Positions 27,901-38,085 of a stretch of DNA of 64,000 bases are shown here, piece after piece. The first letter of the stretch is position 1. Each line of letters opens with the position of its first letter. The stretch is from assembly GCA_947652605.1 (NCBI GenBank), contig OX393578.1, positions 60,271,415 through 60,335,414 of the forward strand. The letters run 5' to 3'. The notes under the pieces were generated by a model, which worked only from the letters and a program-made list of their open reading frames with translations, made no database searches and was not told the origin of the DNA. Origin of the DNA: Elmis aenea. Taxonomy: Eukaryota; Arthropoda; Insecta; Coleoptera; Elmidae. Both the position numbers and the translations under genes were made by a program.

Positions 27901-30900
27901 GGGCGTTGAGACCGTTCAACTGCAGGCAACACTCCCCGAAAATATTGTCCACTTCTTCGGATTTCGGAGTCTTGCACTTGAAAACGTGTTCCTGGGCACT
28001 GTTCAACCTTTCGATTTTGGTAACGCACACATTATTTTTGAAATACTGCGCTAACTGCAATTTTGTTACGTACTCCAGGTAGTATCGTGCAACATTACCG
28101 GCGGATGCGCGTTTTTCCACACCGTCTCTCGCTTGATAAGGAAAACCGGGCAATGCCATCCATGTTCCGAGTGATAGAGTTAAGATCTGCGGGTCCATGG
28201 TGTGCCAGGACCCTCCTGGTGGACCCTTCCCAAGAACCAGATGATCAATCTGAAAAATAAATAAGTATCATAATGGGAGCGTCAAGAAATAGAGCTAAAT
28301 GGCCTAGTCTGGTGTATACAGACGGGTCAAAAACGCAAAATGGCACAGGCTGTAGAATATGGCGAGCAGCACAACTAAAACAAGGCACATCTGTAAGTCT
28401 TGGACAGTGTGCAACCATATTTCAAGCCGAGGTGTACGCTATGCACATGCGCAGATACACTATTGGAAAGAGGTTTTAATAATAAAAGAATCTTCATCAT
28501 GTCCGACAGCCAAGCAGCATTAAAAGCTTTTGATCGTCGGAAGTAAACTCAGGACTTGTTCTAAATTGCATACGGGCACTAAACGTGCTGGGAAGCAGGA
28601 ATAATCTTAAACTGGTATGGTGCTATCCTGTCAATGGTCTCAACAAAAAAAAAAGACAGAAGAAATGCTGAGCAGAGCAGACGTCAGAGCAGCCACAGGA
28701 CTCGTCACAGGACACTGTGGGCTAAACAAACACTTCTACATAATAGGGCACTCAGAGACCGACATAAGCAGAGGATGTGGTGAAGAAGAAACTCCTCTTC
28801 ACGTAATATGCCAGTGTGAAGGATTCACACCCTATCGGCGTACATTTCTAGGGATGGAAAAAGCCAACCAAGAAGAGTTTAGGAAAACACCCTTAAAGAA
28901 ATTCCTGGAGTTTTTTTATAAACACAGGACTCCTCTAAGGGCCCTTCACCAGAGGGTACAATAGACCAATAGGTCGCAGTACAGGAACCCAAAAGGGGAC
29001 CACCTCCACGGAAATAGTAATAATAATAATGTTGGTTGGGTCATGCAGATAGATTGGGAGAATATACAATATACGATGCCCAGGAAAGCATAAGGGGCAC
29101 GTATGGAAGGACAAAAATCGAAAAGGAAGACCAAGGATTGAGAACATAAAAGATGCTGCCATAAACAGAGAGATCGAGTAGAGTAAGATTAGGGAACTAA
29201 CAAGCGATAGAAAAAGATGAAGGAAAGCCTAAAGAGGCATAAAAAGAAAAACCTTACACCTAACGGTAGAGGAGCAAAAATAAAAAGAAAAAAGAAGAAA
29301 AATTTACGTTTTCTTGTTACGAAATGTTAAAAAAATTATTGTGACTAATAATGCCAAACAAGGACAGTTTAAGACAGAACGAGAAAAATAATAAATACTG
29401 TTAGCAATGCGTACATTTACCAATCGGAAAAAATGCATCGTGTGATATAAATCAATGCTTCCTTAACTGTTCCTTTAGGATATAAAAATTATAGTAATCC
29501 ATCAGCATTGAAGGTTAAAAAAAAAATCGAAAAGGGACGTGAAAAAATTGAAAGCAAATATTTGAAAAAAAAAACAAATTGTTACTAATATTTACGAATC
29601 GATATGCCACAGTAGCTCCACTACTGAACGAGTAGCGAAACCAACAACAAAAGGTAAGACAAGTTTTTACACACCTCAACACCGCTTTTGTGCCATTCGA
29701 CGAGTGGCTCCATCTCCAATCCGATGTCGGCGCACGGGTGTATCAACGCGTCCATAAGTAGCGAGATGGGATTCGTCGAGCGGCCTTCCAAACCTATCGC
29801 GAGGTGTTCCAGCTCTTGATAAGCCAAATTCGGATTTTTGACCAAACTCAGACGCGCTGATAACAGTTCGTCAGGGTGTTCGTCCGATACCAAATATGGA
29901 ATATTACCGGACAGCATGTACGACATGGCTATACCACTGGGACCATTCCCTGAAAATTCCAAAACATAAATAAAGCTTGATAAGAAAGATATTTTTTCGC
30001 AAACAATAAAACTAGCTAGCATGGTACATAAAAATGTAAACACCATTGTTCCGGTATTACTTCAATGCTATCGCCGTGACAACTAATTCAATTGTACATA
30101 ATAATTCTTTTATACATGATTATTTTGAAAGTGGTAAAAGTCACTTTTACTCGTATGCTATTTTAAGGTGTTAAATGTTTTGCATTTTAATGTGCATACA
30201 AATATGTTAGCTAACTAAAGAAAAATAACTTATATTTGTTACCTGGGTGACTTTATTTTTCTTAGTACAAATAATTTCGCACAGAAGTTAACGAATCGGC
30301 ATTTTTCATAACTGTAAAGTGACTTAGGCCACTTTCAAAATTGTAGTAAGTTTATAAAAACTACGACCTTATGTTGAGTTTGTCCGATATCTTTTACTGA
30401 AATGATGTTTAATAAGACAGTAATTTAAAAAAATTGATAAGTAAATTATAGTATAATAGGGCCTTTCGTTTTACACAGCAAGTGATTCTATCACTTCAGA
30501 AAACGTCATAAAACGGTCACGTGACTAAATGAAATTATTGAAGTAAAACGAACGCTTGTAACCGGTGTCTGACAATTTACTATCTGTCAAAGTTTTTAGG
30601 TTAGTTTCATAGTTTATAAAATCAGAGGTAGAATGCAAGATTACTAATACTTAATTTTAGTTTTGATATTACCACTATTATACACTCAAAAGTATTCATT
30701 TTTGCATTAATTGTCCGTAGATTAAACTAAATAATAATAGTACGACCAAGTAATTTTGAGGTTATGTGATGACGTCACAACTGAAATGAACGATTCAGTT
30801 AAAGTGATTTAGGTCGAGAGCTAGATCAGTTCAACTGATATGTTTCACTTTAATATCAGTTCAACAGTAAATCGAACGCGTCAAATCAAAGTGATGTGAT

Positions 30901-33332
30901 AGAATCACTTCAGTCAGTTGTTAAAACGAAAGGGCCTAATGTAAGTAATTTATACAATGTCCATAAGGTATGGAATATGCTATATATCTCAGAAAATATT
31001 CACTTGGGGAAAAATGTTTTGAATAAGAGTTGTTTGGTACTTAGTTTTCCACCACAAGACAAAATTTTAATTCTATTTTTTCGAAATCCAAGGAAAAACC
31101 AAAAAATATAGAATCAGACGTGAAACATGTAGAGAACAATTAAAGATAAAATCAATTGAAACAAAAATACAAAAAAGGCAGCTGAGATGGTTGGGTCACA
31201 TTTATAGTATGAAATAAGAAAGGTTAACCAGAAAAACCTATGAAGCAAGATCACAGGGAAACAACAAGAGGTAGACCGAGAATAACCTGACAAGACGAAG
31301 TAAAAAGAGTAGCAACGGACAGAAACATCAAATGAAAAATAAAAAGCTAGCACAAGACAGAAAAACGTGGAAAAAAGTCAGCAAAACACAACTCAACAGT
31401 CCTATACCTAACAGTAGAAGGACTCATGACTAAATAAATAAAGTTTTGGAGAAGGTGTAATCAATACACGAGATTAAAATAAGAAACGAGGACATACAGA
31501 GAAGAGCATGACTGATTCATTCCCAGAACAATAATTTATTTGGTATGGTAGTTCAAAGAAAATGCCTGCACATAGCATTCCACATAAGACTTGGACGTGG
31601 ATTCCATCCAAAAGAAGATGAAAGCAGTAGGAGATGGTTTCATGGGGTGGAAATAGCAATGGACATAAGAATCTTAACAGATTATTGGATGGATAAGCAA
31701 AAAAATACTTTTAGGATGCGGTAAACGACGACCAGCTAATGATGAAGAGACGTTGTATTTAAGACACAAATTAGAAGACGTGATATTGATAACAAAACTT
31801 TCTTTTTACTAAATCAATAAAGGTTTAGACTCTAAACGTTGCTCTAAACTTTAGAGCAACGTTGTTACAAAATAAAAAAATCGTTTTGTTTCTGAACACT
31901 CTGTATATTAAAATTAAAGAGCAACGCACTACATCAATTAAAGTGCCATTAATAGGCATTCGTGTGCCCAAAGTCTTATCACAGCAAAACCACTTGAATA
32001 CGCGTGCAGAATTTAATCAACGAATAATCGTCACTTTAGAACATAAAGGAAAATTCCAAAAAAAATTTAGAACGACAACGCAATTATTTGGAACGAAAGA
32101 AAGCTCCATTCAAACTGCGTCCGACAGAGAAGCAAGAAACTATCCTTAATACAAGCCGAGATTGTGACATAATGCAAAACACTGATTAGCTCCAGGTAAT
32201 TCAATTCATTAAAAACTGCATTTGCTGTAACCAGTTTTACGTAGGATAATAATATTGCCATCGTCATTATAGCCAAAAATATAGAGGAATTAGAACACGC
32301 GACAAAGAGATTGGTGGGGGAGGCTTTTAAGATGAGGTTGCAATTAAACCAGAAGAAATGTAAAGTTATGTCCATTGGAGGAAGTCAGCAGAACGTAATG
32401 CTAGAAATAACTACGACATTGGGAAAAACGAGTCTGGAAGAAGTGGATCAGTCTGTCTATCTGGGTGCCAGAATAACGAAAAACTTTGAGGAAGAAAAAG
32501 AAATACAGGCGAGATTAACACAAGCAAGTCAATGTGCCGGAGCCTTGGACCAACTACTGAGGGCGAAAGCTATCTAGAGATGCTAAATTCCGCCTTTACA
32601 AAACAGTATTGCCACCAACAGCACTATATCCCTGCGGAACTTGGATACTGAATAAGAAAACACGGGAAATATTGCAGAGATGGGAGAGGAAAATACTTAA
32701 AAGAGTTTTGGAAGGAAGCAAAACAGAACAAGGATATGAGAGAAGAACAAACAGGGTATGAGATATACAAGCGACCAGCAATTGACTTAGTAATAAAAGC
32801 GAAAAGATAACAGTGGTTGGATCATATCGAAAGAATAACAGATGAACGAACACCAAAAATTATAGCCTGGAAAACACCAAATTACAAGAAGAAGAAAGAT
32901 CGACCGATAAGACGGTGGAGAGAAGCAGTTCCAACAGACTTTAAAAAAGAGTTTAAGAGACCGGAAGACCAAAGCCAAAAATAGAAAAGAGTGGAAGAAA
33001 ACCCCGGAGCTGTGGTCTTAAACGGCCTGTAAAAGACTATCTGTGTATATAATATATCCTGTGATATACTATGGAATCTACTTCAATTCAATTAACAACA
33101 AAAAAGGCACTTGCTTCAATCATTTTAGACATGGGATTATGTGTTGCCAATTAAAAAGATCTCCGAGGGCTAAAACCCGACCAAACTTTCAAAACGAAAT
33201 TAAAATCGTCGAGTAGTTCGTTAACACCCCGTATACAGGACGCAAAACAAACGACACAATTAAAAGTTTAACAACCTTACCTATCACTATCACTTCCTTG
33301 TGTGTCACGTCACTGGAATTACCGCTCTTCAT
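24946..33332 (-). CDS. OSGIN: OSGIN1/2-like flavoprotein (oxidative stress-induced growth inhibitor), four coding exons
   Basis: A predicted FAD- and NADPH-binding protein of the OSGIN family, which is related to flavin monooxygenases. Vertebrate members respond to oxidative stress and restrain growth; the enzymatic substrate here is unknown. Exons (minus strand) are 33281-33332, 29675-29949, 26897-28249 and 24946-25347, all with GT donors and AG acceptors, and the frame stays open across every join, giving about 693 aa. Exons 1 and 2 join as EVIVIG|NGPSGIAMSYMLSG, the FAD dinucleotide-binding GxGxxG. Exon 3 opens with HLVLGKGPPGGSWHTM and LTLSLGTWMALPGFPY, family signatures, and carries the second binding motif VVIIGAGLSAADAI near residue 512. 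Exon 3 joins exon 4 as PEYHK|VHQMMQDGG. Exon 4 holds GFDDLYAMGPLAGDNFVRF. The start is the only in-frame ATG in exon 1; a good acceptor at 33351 indicates an upstream non-coding exon. The protein is longer than human OSGIN1/2 (about 500-560 aa) because of a low-conservation, charged, serine-rich insertion in exon 3. Confidence 0.93.
25665..26206. repeat. OSGIN: inverted dimer of the satellite-related repeat, inside OSGIN intron 3
   Basis: The left arm (about 25665-25890) is the reverse complement of the right arm (about 25935-26150). Shared blocks are GCGATCGCGTTGGCCATG-like, GCGCATCCTTTGCAA, AACTTTGCAC and the GGAACTGTTCAAGAT / ATCTTAAACGGTTCC pair. The right side ends in GCAATAAACACGGCCTT and CGTGACCCTCCCTTGT, as does the single copy at 57116-57514. 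The core matches the 22.1-23.5 kb tandem units. Confidence 0.78.
26498..26729. mobile_element. OSGIN: small terminal-inverted-repeat element (MITE candidate)
   Basis: The left end TGCAGCAGACTCTTGATTTA is mirrored at the right by AAATATAGAGTCTGCTGCA. The pairing runs about 20 bp with two or three mismatches and continues weakly inward (AACCGG / CCGGTT). It is 232 bp with no coding capacity and no clear target duplication. It lies in OSGIN intron 3. Confidence 0.55.
28273..29027 (+). mobile_element. LINE 3' fragment with RNase H domain and TAA tail
   Basis: The plus strand encodes a decayed C-terminus of a non-LTR retrotransposon. The segment WPSLVYTDGSKTQNGTGCRI plus LGQCATIFQAEVYAM (28310-28450) is the start of the RNase H domain: D of YTDGS and E of QAEVYA are two of its catalytic acidic residues. 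Further on, RGCGEEETPLHVICQCEGF (about 28770-28830) is the C-terminal CCHC-like end found in insect LINEs. Frames shift between the two segments, so it is dead. It is followed by AATAGTAATAATAATAAT (29014-29031). RNase H plus a TAA-type tail is typical of the I-clade and relatives. It is heavily 5'-truncated. Confidence 0.8.
29028..29290 (+). mobile_element. LINE 3' tail, RTE-like/Jockey-like C-terminus
   Basis: The plus strand reads, with frameshifts, as a LINE C-terminal tail (LGHADR, RTKIEKEDQ / KNRKGRPRIENIKDAAINRE). It ends near ACACCTAACGGTAGAGGAGC, similar to the 3' ends at 31400-31436 and 47630-47660. It is fragmentary and directly abuts the preceding LINE tail. Confidence 0.5.
30459..30937. 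mobile_element. TA-flanked terminal-inverted-repeat MITE
   Basis: The left end (TA)GGGCCTTTCGTTTTAC and right end TAAAACGAAAGGGCC(TA) form an approximately 15-bp terminal inverted repeat with one mismatch. A further inverted pair, GTGATTCTATCACTTCAG / GTGATAGAATCACTTCAG, lies just inside and is itself near-palindromic. The ~475-bp interior has no coding capacity. The TA on both sides fits a Tc1/mariner-type target. Confidence 0.72.
30965..31082. mobile_element. half of a palindromic MITE (same family as 47132-47410)
   Basis: AAGGTATGGAATATGCTATA, GTTGTTTGGTACTTAGTTTT and CCACAAGACAAAATTTTAAT match the reverse complement of the right arm of the 47.1-kb element. The copy stops exactly where LINE sequence begins at about 31083, so the LINE probably inserted into this MITE or joined to it during insertion. 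Confidence 0.7.
31083..31436 (+). mobile_element. 5'-truncated RTE-like LINE tail
   Basis: Translates (with frameshifts and stops) as IQGKTKKYRIRRET, KDKINxNKNT / IKSIETKIQKRQLRWLGHIY and RGRPRIT-QDEVKRVATDRN. Then comes a short 3' UTR containing CAACAGTCCTATACCTAACA and GGACTCATGACTAAATAAAT. This is the same family as the antisense copy at 47630-48080 (IQGKTKKDRIRNETYRELLK, RQLGWLGHIYRMKEERFTRK). The conserved W-L-G-H-x-x-R-M block is the usual C-terminal motif of these insect LINEs. Confidence 0.8.
31437..32270. other. OSGIN: unassigned part of OSGIN intron 1
   Basis: No family is recognised. A 95-codon open frame at 31862-32149 has no motif. A short inverted pair, CTCTAAACGTTGC / GCTCTAAACTTTAGAGCAAC (about 31828-31862), forms a small hairpin. 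Confidence 0.4.
32270..33060 (+). mobile_element. LINE reverse-transcriptase C-terminal fragment
   Basis: An open segment at 32311-32577 encodes MRLQLNQKKCKVMSIGG and VDQSVYLGARITKNFEEEKE, the connection region after the RT palm in insect LINEs (usual form: YLG-x-x-I-T-x-x-G). After frameshifts come ALYPCGTWILNKKTREIL, QRWERKILKRVLEG and, near the end, a decayed R-R-W-x-E-A tail. It lacks the endonuclease and most of the RT. It differs from the RTE-like family at 37.0 and 47.6 kb, so at least two LINE lineages are in this intron. Confidence 0.75.
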
Positions 33333-33350
33333 ATTGAGTTCCTCGCCAAA

Positions 33351-36300
33351 CTGGAAAAACCAAAATCAGTTAGAAAATCGTCTCGACTCGCACCATGACA
33401 CGCGGTTAAAAGAGGAACAGACACACACACTCAATGAATTTTGGACAGCTGCCACGATTAAGGGACCCGAATCGCAAATTTCGACATAACGCACACACTG
33501 TGGGTAAATTTTCGCACCCAAGTTCAGACGCCTTCTTGCGATCTTAAAAATAGCCGCCGCATGGTCGGCTTAACTGATTTTTCTACATGATTACTTGGCA
33601 GTTGTTAATTGAGAACCGGCAACTTGATTTGCAAGTTTTTATGGGTTACGCGTTCATTGGTGTGTTGGAATTCTGGATAATGCTCAGTAGTAAAATACGT
33701 CATCGCTTCAAGGCAATTATTCATTGTGGCCGAAATAATAAATTATGATAAGTAAATGTACAACACCAGTTTTGTTGCCGGTTTTCATGCGAGTATAATT
33801 CAAGTTTTTTAAAGTTTGCCTGACGAATTAAATATGAAATGAAACACAATGTTCACTTCGTTTCGTTGCAGGAAATTGACGTTTTTTTAAAGCTACGTAG
33901 TTATTTAATCGACACATTGAAATCCATTGGCAAATTAACTCAACAATCTTAATTACAAAACATATTAAATTAACTAATTCACTCCGTTTCACTGGTATGT
34001 TCAGGGTAGTCCAATTCGATGGGATTACATGGGTATCTCGCTTAATATTCAAGATAGAGAAATGATTGAATTACCAAAAAATGTGCAGTCTTTTGAGACA
34101 AACTTAAAACCGTTTTCAAAAATATTTTATCATTTTCAGTTTTTGAGTTATTGGAAAAAAAGTGTTTTTGGCCATATTAATAATGAGTCATCTCTCCGTT
34201 ATTGTGGTAAATATCGAAAAAAATTATGGAGATTATTTTTAGATATTTTTATGTAGAGTTTGATTATACTAAAAATAAATTTTTTGCGCTCGCCGTTAAA
34301 AAGTTATGACACAAACTTACATTTTTTTCAATGTAAATAAATACTCGAGACGAGTAATTGACATAATACTGTTGTAAAAATAAGTGATTAAATATTTAAA
34401 CCCGCGCATCACATTAATTATTTCTTAGCTAAATTTAAACTCAACTTCGAAATCTAATTAATTGCTTTGACCTTTACGTAAAAGCCTATTTTTCATGTAC
34501 TTTGCTAACTTAATTCAACTACATTGCTATTGGAAATGAACAGAAAACTACACTAATTAAATTTAATTGACATTCCCCTTTCAAAGAATATTTGTTGCGA
34601 GTTTCATTGTACGTCGCTCGCTCCAAAAGGAAACCATGTTGAATACATAAAGCAGGAATTAATAAAACATGCTGTTATGGTAACGCGACAAAGGTTATAT
34701 TTGTAACCGTATTTCAAAAAATGTAAAGTTGTTTTGTAATTGATAAAATTATAACCTAAAATTCTTAAAGTGACGACAAAAATATACAGAGTGGAATCTG
34801 TCGCCCTAACATAGCCTACTTTAATGTATAATAAAAGTAAACAGAGTATACATTTTGAACTCAACATATATCTAGAACTCAATGATTTTACGTAACGTGC
34901 GATGGAACTGTTGTGCTCAAAACCCTTAAAAATAAACTAGTTTTAAATTCTGTATAACTAATGCCTAAATTTAGTTTATCTACTCATCGACTTTCACGAT
35001 TTTTGGCTTAAATTATAGACAGAATAGCTAGTTTGTAAATTTTTTACATTAAAAATAATATTAATGGCCAAGAATAACATTGCAAAGAGAAATTCGCGTA
35101 TCGCCACTTTTTTAAAACGCGAATTTTCAAGTGCCTACTATTAAAATTTTGGCGTTTCGCTTAGAACATGTTTTTTTAATTTTGGATGAAAGGCCAATGT
35201 CTTGGTTGGTTTAAACCAAAAATGGCTAAAATCGTAGCGTGAATAAAAAAGTTACAAGCGAAATAAAACAGACCGGTTTTTTTTTCCGGCGGACACGCGC
35301 CGATCCTCACGTTAATCTTAATCCTCATAAAACAAACGACTAATTAAATTAATCGTTTGTATATGCGTTAGTGGGTTGTCATGGTTAGGGTCAAGGCTGT
35401 TCATTTGTTCAACCCACGCCGGTACAATCATTTACATATGTAATCTCCATCAGTTCCTTACGTTGTACAATATTAAAAATTTCCACTGAACCACTCGGTC
35501 AAAGTCAACAATTTAACTTCTTCAACGTTTTTTGCGATATACAGGAAATTATAAATAAGGCGCTGCCGTTTTGTTTCCATGGTGAGACTCGGAATAAGCT
35601 TGCTTGATTTGAATTTCACAGATAAGAACAACTAAAGAACGTTAACCCAAGTTTTGTCGATTGTTTTTCGACGTGTGTACATTATTAAAATTTTCGCTAA
35701 TCGGCTTTGCATGGATTTTTATTCGTGTTTAAACCAGCTATTAAAAGCTACATTAAAACAAAAATCAATAAACGAGGGTGAATATTTAGTTAATTTATAA
35801 TAATTATGTGCCAATGACCTTAAAATTTATGTTAAAGAAATTTTTAATTTAAATGTGGTTGTACAATCACCAATTTCCTATTTTACATAAATAATTGTTA
35901 CTTCCGGAAAGTTGTACAGTGTTTATATTATGATTTATTCAGCAGTAAGTACTGAAAAGCAAGTTTGAAACTCCGTTCTTGTATATTTGCTAATTTAGAT
36001 GTTGTACCAATGAAAGATGTCGTTAAAACAAAGGTCCAAATTTACAATTAAATGGGACAAATTATGACACATTTTTTGATTCAGAAACACAACAACGCAC
36101 TTTCGTCCAATTCGTCAAGGCAATGATTTAAATCTCCACAGCTGACGAAGTGGATCTTTCTTCTCGCGTCCAAATTTAGAGATGACTTAAGTCAAGTGCT
36201 TATTAAACATTTTTTACATCAGTTTCCGAACGCCCTTCGGGTCGTTCAAAAGGAGAGCCATGTCCCTGTTAACTGTCATTAAAATTGGCCTTCAGAGTTC

Positions 36301-36990
36301 AAGTTTGTCAAGTTCAATGTGAAACGATGCTGCTTAGTGGAACGAAATATTGATAGCGTTTTGTTACGTGATACTTAAGGGAACATCACAGAAGCCCATG
36401 ATAAATATTTTGTCGATTAAATATAACTCGTAATAAAAACACGATCGATGTGTGGTAAAGCAATGGGGATTTTAATATTAAATACTAAGTTACACAGCTT
36501 TTGTTACATAAATAATTAAACATTAAGCTCTTTTGTGAGAATAATGGAGTGTTTTTTTATTAAAGCCCAAATAAATGGAAAATTGGATTTTTTTTTAATA
36601 GTATAACCGCTGGAAATAACAAAAAAGCCTTACTTTAACTAGGTGTACTATTCTATTTTGAGCTCATTGAAAAAGTCTATTTGCATTTATTTAGTAAAAA
36701 ACACAAAACTTAAACAGCATAACTTAAAATACGACTAATTGCAAATTTTATTTCACCTATTATTGCGTATTTACTTTATGTTCCTTCGCCAAACCAAACT
36801 GCATCAAACAAACTGGTTATAAGCACCTTATAAGACCACATCTACATAAATTTGAAACGTCTTACGCCTTGCAATTTATCAAAAGTTGTGCAATCTTAAG
36901 CAGGTTAAAAAAGATAAATAAAAACAATAGAACAGTAAACTGCGAGATATGTTTCCCGAGATATGTTTAACAACAATTACAACACACATA
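33351..36990. other. upstream region or 5' intron of OSGIN; no gene recognised
   Basis: A CTAAC branch-point-like site and a T-rich tract precede the CAG acceptor at 33351, so OSGIN transcription should begin further right from an unidentified non-coding exon. Around 34003-34050, CAGGGTAGTCC and GGGTATCTCGCTTAAT resemble the left arm of the MITE at 49682, suggesting a decayed relative. Nothing else is recognised. Confidence 0.45.
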
Positions 36991-36994
36991 ATAA

Positions 36995-38085
36995 CACCCT
37001 TAGGTATATAAAAATGGGGACAGATTGCAAAAACTATAGATGTATCACGCTAACTAGTACAGTAGCAAAATTATATGCAAGAGTAATGGAGAAGAGACTA
37101 AGAAAACAGATAGTTATGAGGTTATGACACTAGAAGAAAGTCATATGGGTTTTAGACCAAACCGTGGAGTAAATCATCGTTTATTTATTGTTCGGCAGGT
37201 ATCGGAGAAAGCAATGATTGAGGGAAGGAACAAACATGTTTTGTAGATCTAGAGAAAGCTTTTGATCAGGTTAGAAGAGAAGTTATATGGACAATTTTAG
37301 AAAAAAGAGATACATCAAAAAACCCGATCAAAGGAATAAAAAGCTTATACAAAAAAGCAATAAACTATGTAAGAACGAAGCATAACGAATCGGAAATATT
37401 TGAAACTATAAGAGAAGTGAGGCAAGGTTGCATTTTAAACCCTCTACTAATTTCACTAGTCCTAGATGAAGCTATAAAAAGCCAAGAAGAAAGTAAGAAA
37501 ATACGAAGTGGGATATTGGAACATGGATGGAACAGATGACATGGTAATATTTGCAAAGGATGGAAAAACGCTAAGAGAAAATCTGGATATATACGGAACA
37601 ACAATAGAGAAGTTTGGAATAAAAATAAGAAGACGGAAATAATGATTACAGAAAAAAATTCAAAACACTATATGGAGATGAATGGAGAAAATCTAAAACA
37701 AGCACAAAAATTTAATTATTTAGGATCGATGATAACAGAGGACGGAAAAAGTCGATGAAGAAATCAAAAAAAGAAGAACCAAAGGAGGAAGATCATTCGA
37801 TAGTATTAAAAACACATTCCTAGGGAAAAAATATATCCCAAAAGAAGTAACAATTGAAATACATAAAAAAGTAGTCACCCCTATGCTGACATATGCCTCT
37901 GAGACATGGACCACAACAGAAAAACGCAAAAAGACTTTGGAAGCAACCGAGATGCGATTTCTGAGAAAAATAAAAAATAAAATCAAATTGGACAAAATTG
38001 GAATAATAAAATTCCATAAAAAATTCGCTATAAAAAGCGTTCGCCCAACGAAAAATAAACTTATTCTGTTGCTTCTAGAAAACAT
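36995..38085 (+). mobile_element. RTE-like LINE reverse-transcriptase fragment
   Basis: A frameshifted copy of the RT palm and thumb. Landmarks in order: NYRCITLTSTVAKLYARVME (about 37029), MGFRPNRG, FVDLEKAFDQVRREV (motif A), VRQGCILNPLLISLVLDEAI (motif B, about 37420), GTDDMVIFAKDGKTL (motif C, with the usual Y/F-A-D-D changed to G-T-D-D, about 37527), FNYLGSMITEDGKS (about 37712), and finally TYASETWTTTEKRKK and MRFLRKIKNKIKLDKI. The last part overlaps the start of the 47.6-kb copy (AAETRFLRKIQGKTKKDRI), so both belong to one family. It has several frameshifts and stops and lacks both the 5' endonuclease and the 3' tail. Confidence 0.85.

Larger units (their letters stand above)
28250..29674 (-). 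other. OSGIN: OSGIN intron 2
   Basis: A 1425-bp intron between HKSGVE and IDHLVLG, largely occupied by retrotransposon 3' ends in the antisense direction relative to the gene (28273-29027 and 29028-29290). Confidence 0.85.
29950..33280 (-). other. OSGIN: OSGIN intron 1 (of the coding part)
   Basis: A 3331-bp intron that splits the FAD-binding motif between VIVIG and NGPSG. It contains, left to right: a TA-flanked element (30459-30937), half of a palindromic MITE (30965-31082), an RTE-like LINE tail (31083-31436) and another LINE fragment (32270-33060). About 30050-30450 and 31440-32270 hold nothing recognisable. Confidence 0.85.

Noticed and set aside
27524..28082. Plus-strand open frames of 90-163 codons
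   Set aside because: They lie wholly opposite OSGIN exon 3, whose minus-strand frame has clear family motifs and good splice sites.
31862..32149. 95-codon open frame in OSGIN intron 1
   Set aside because: No motif, antisense within an intron, flanked by LINE debris; no support as a gene.
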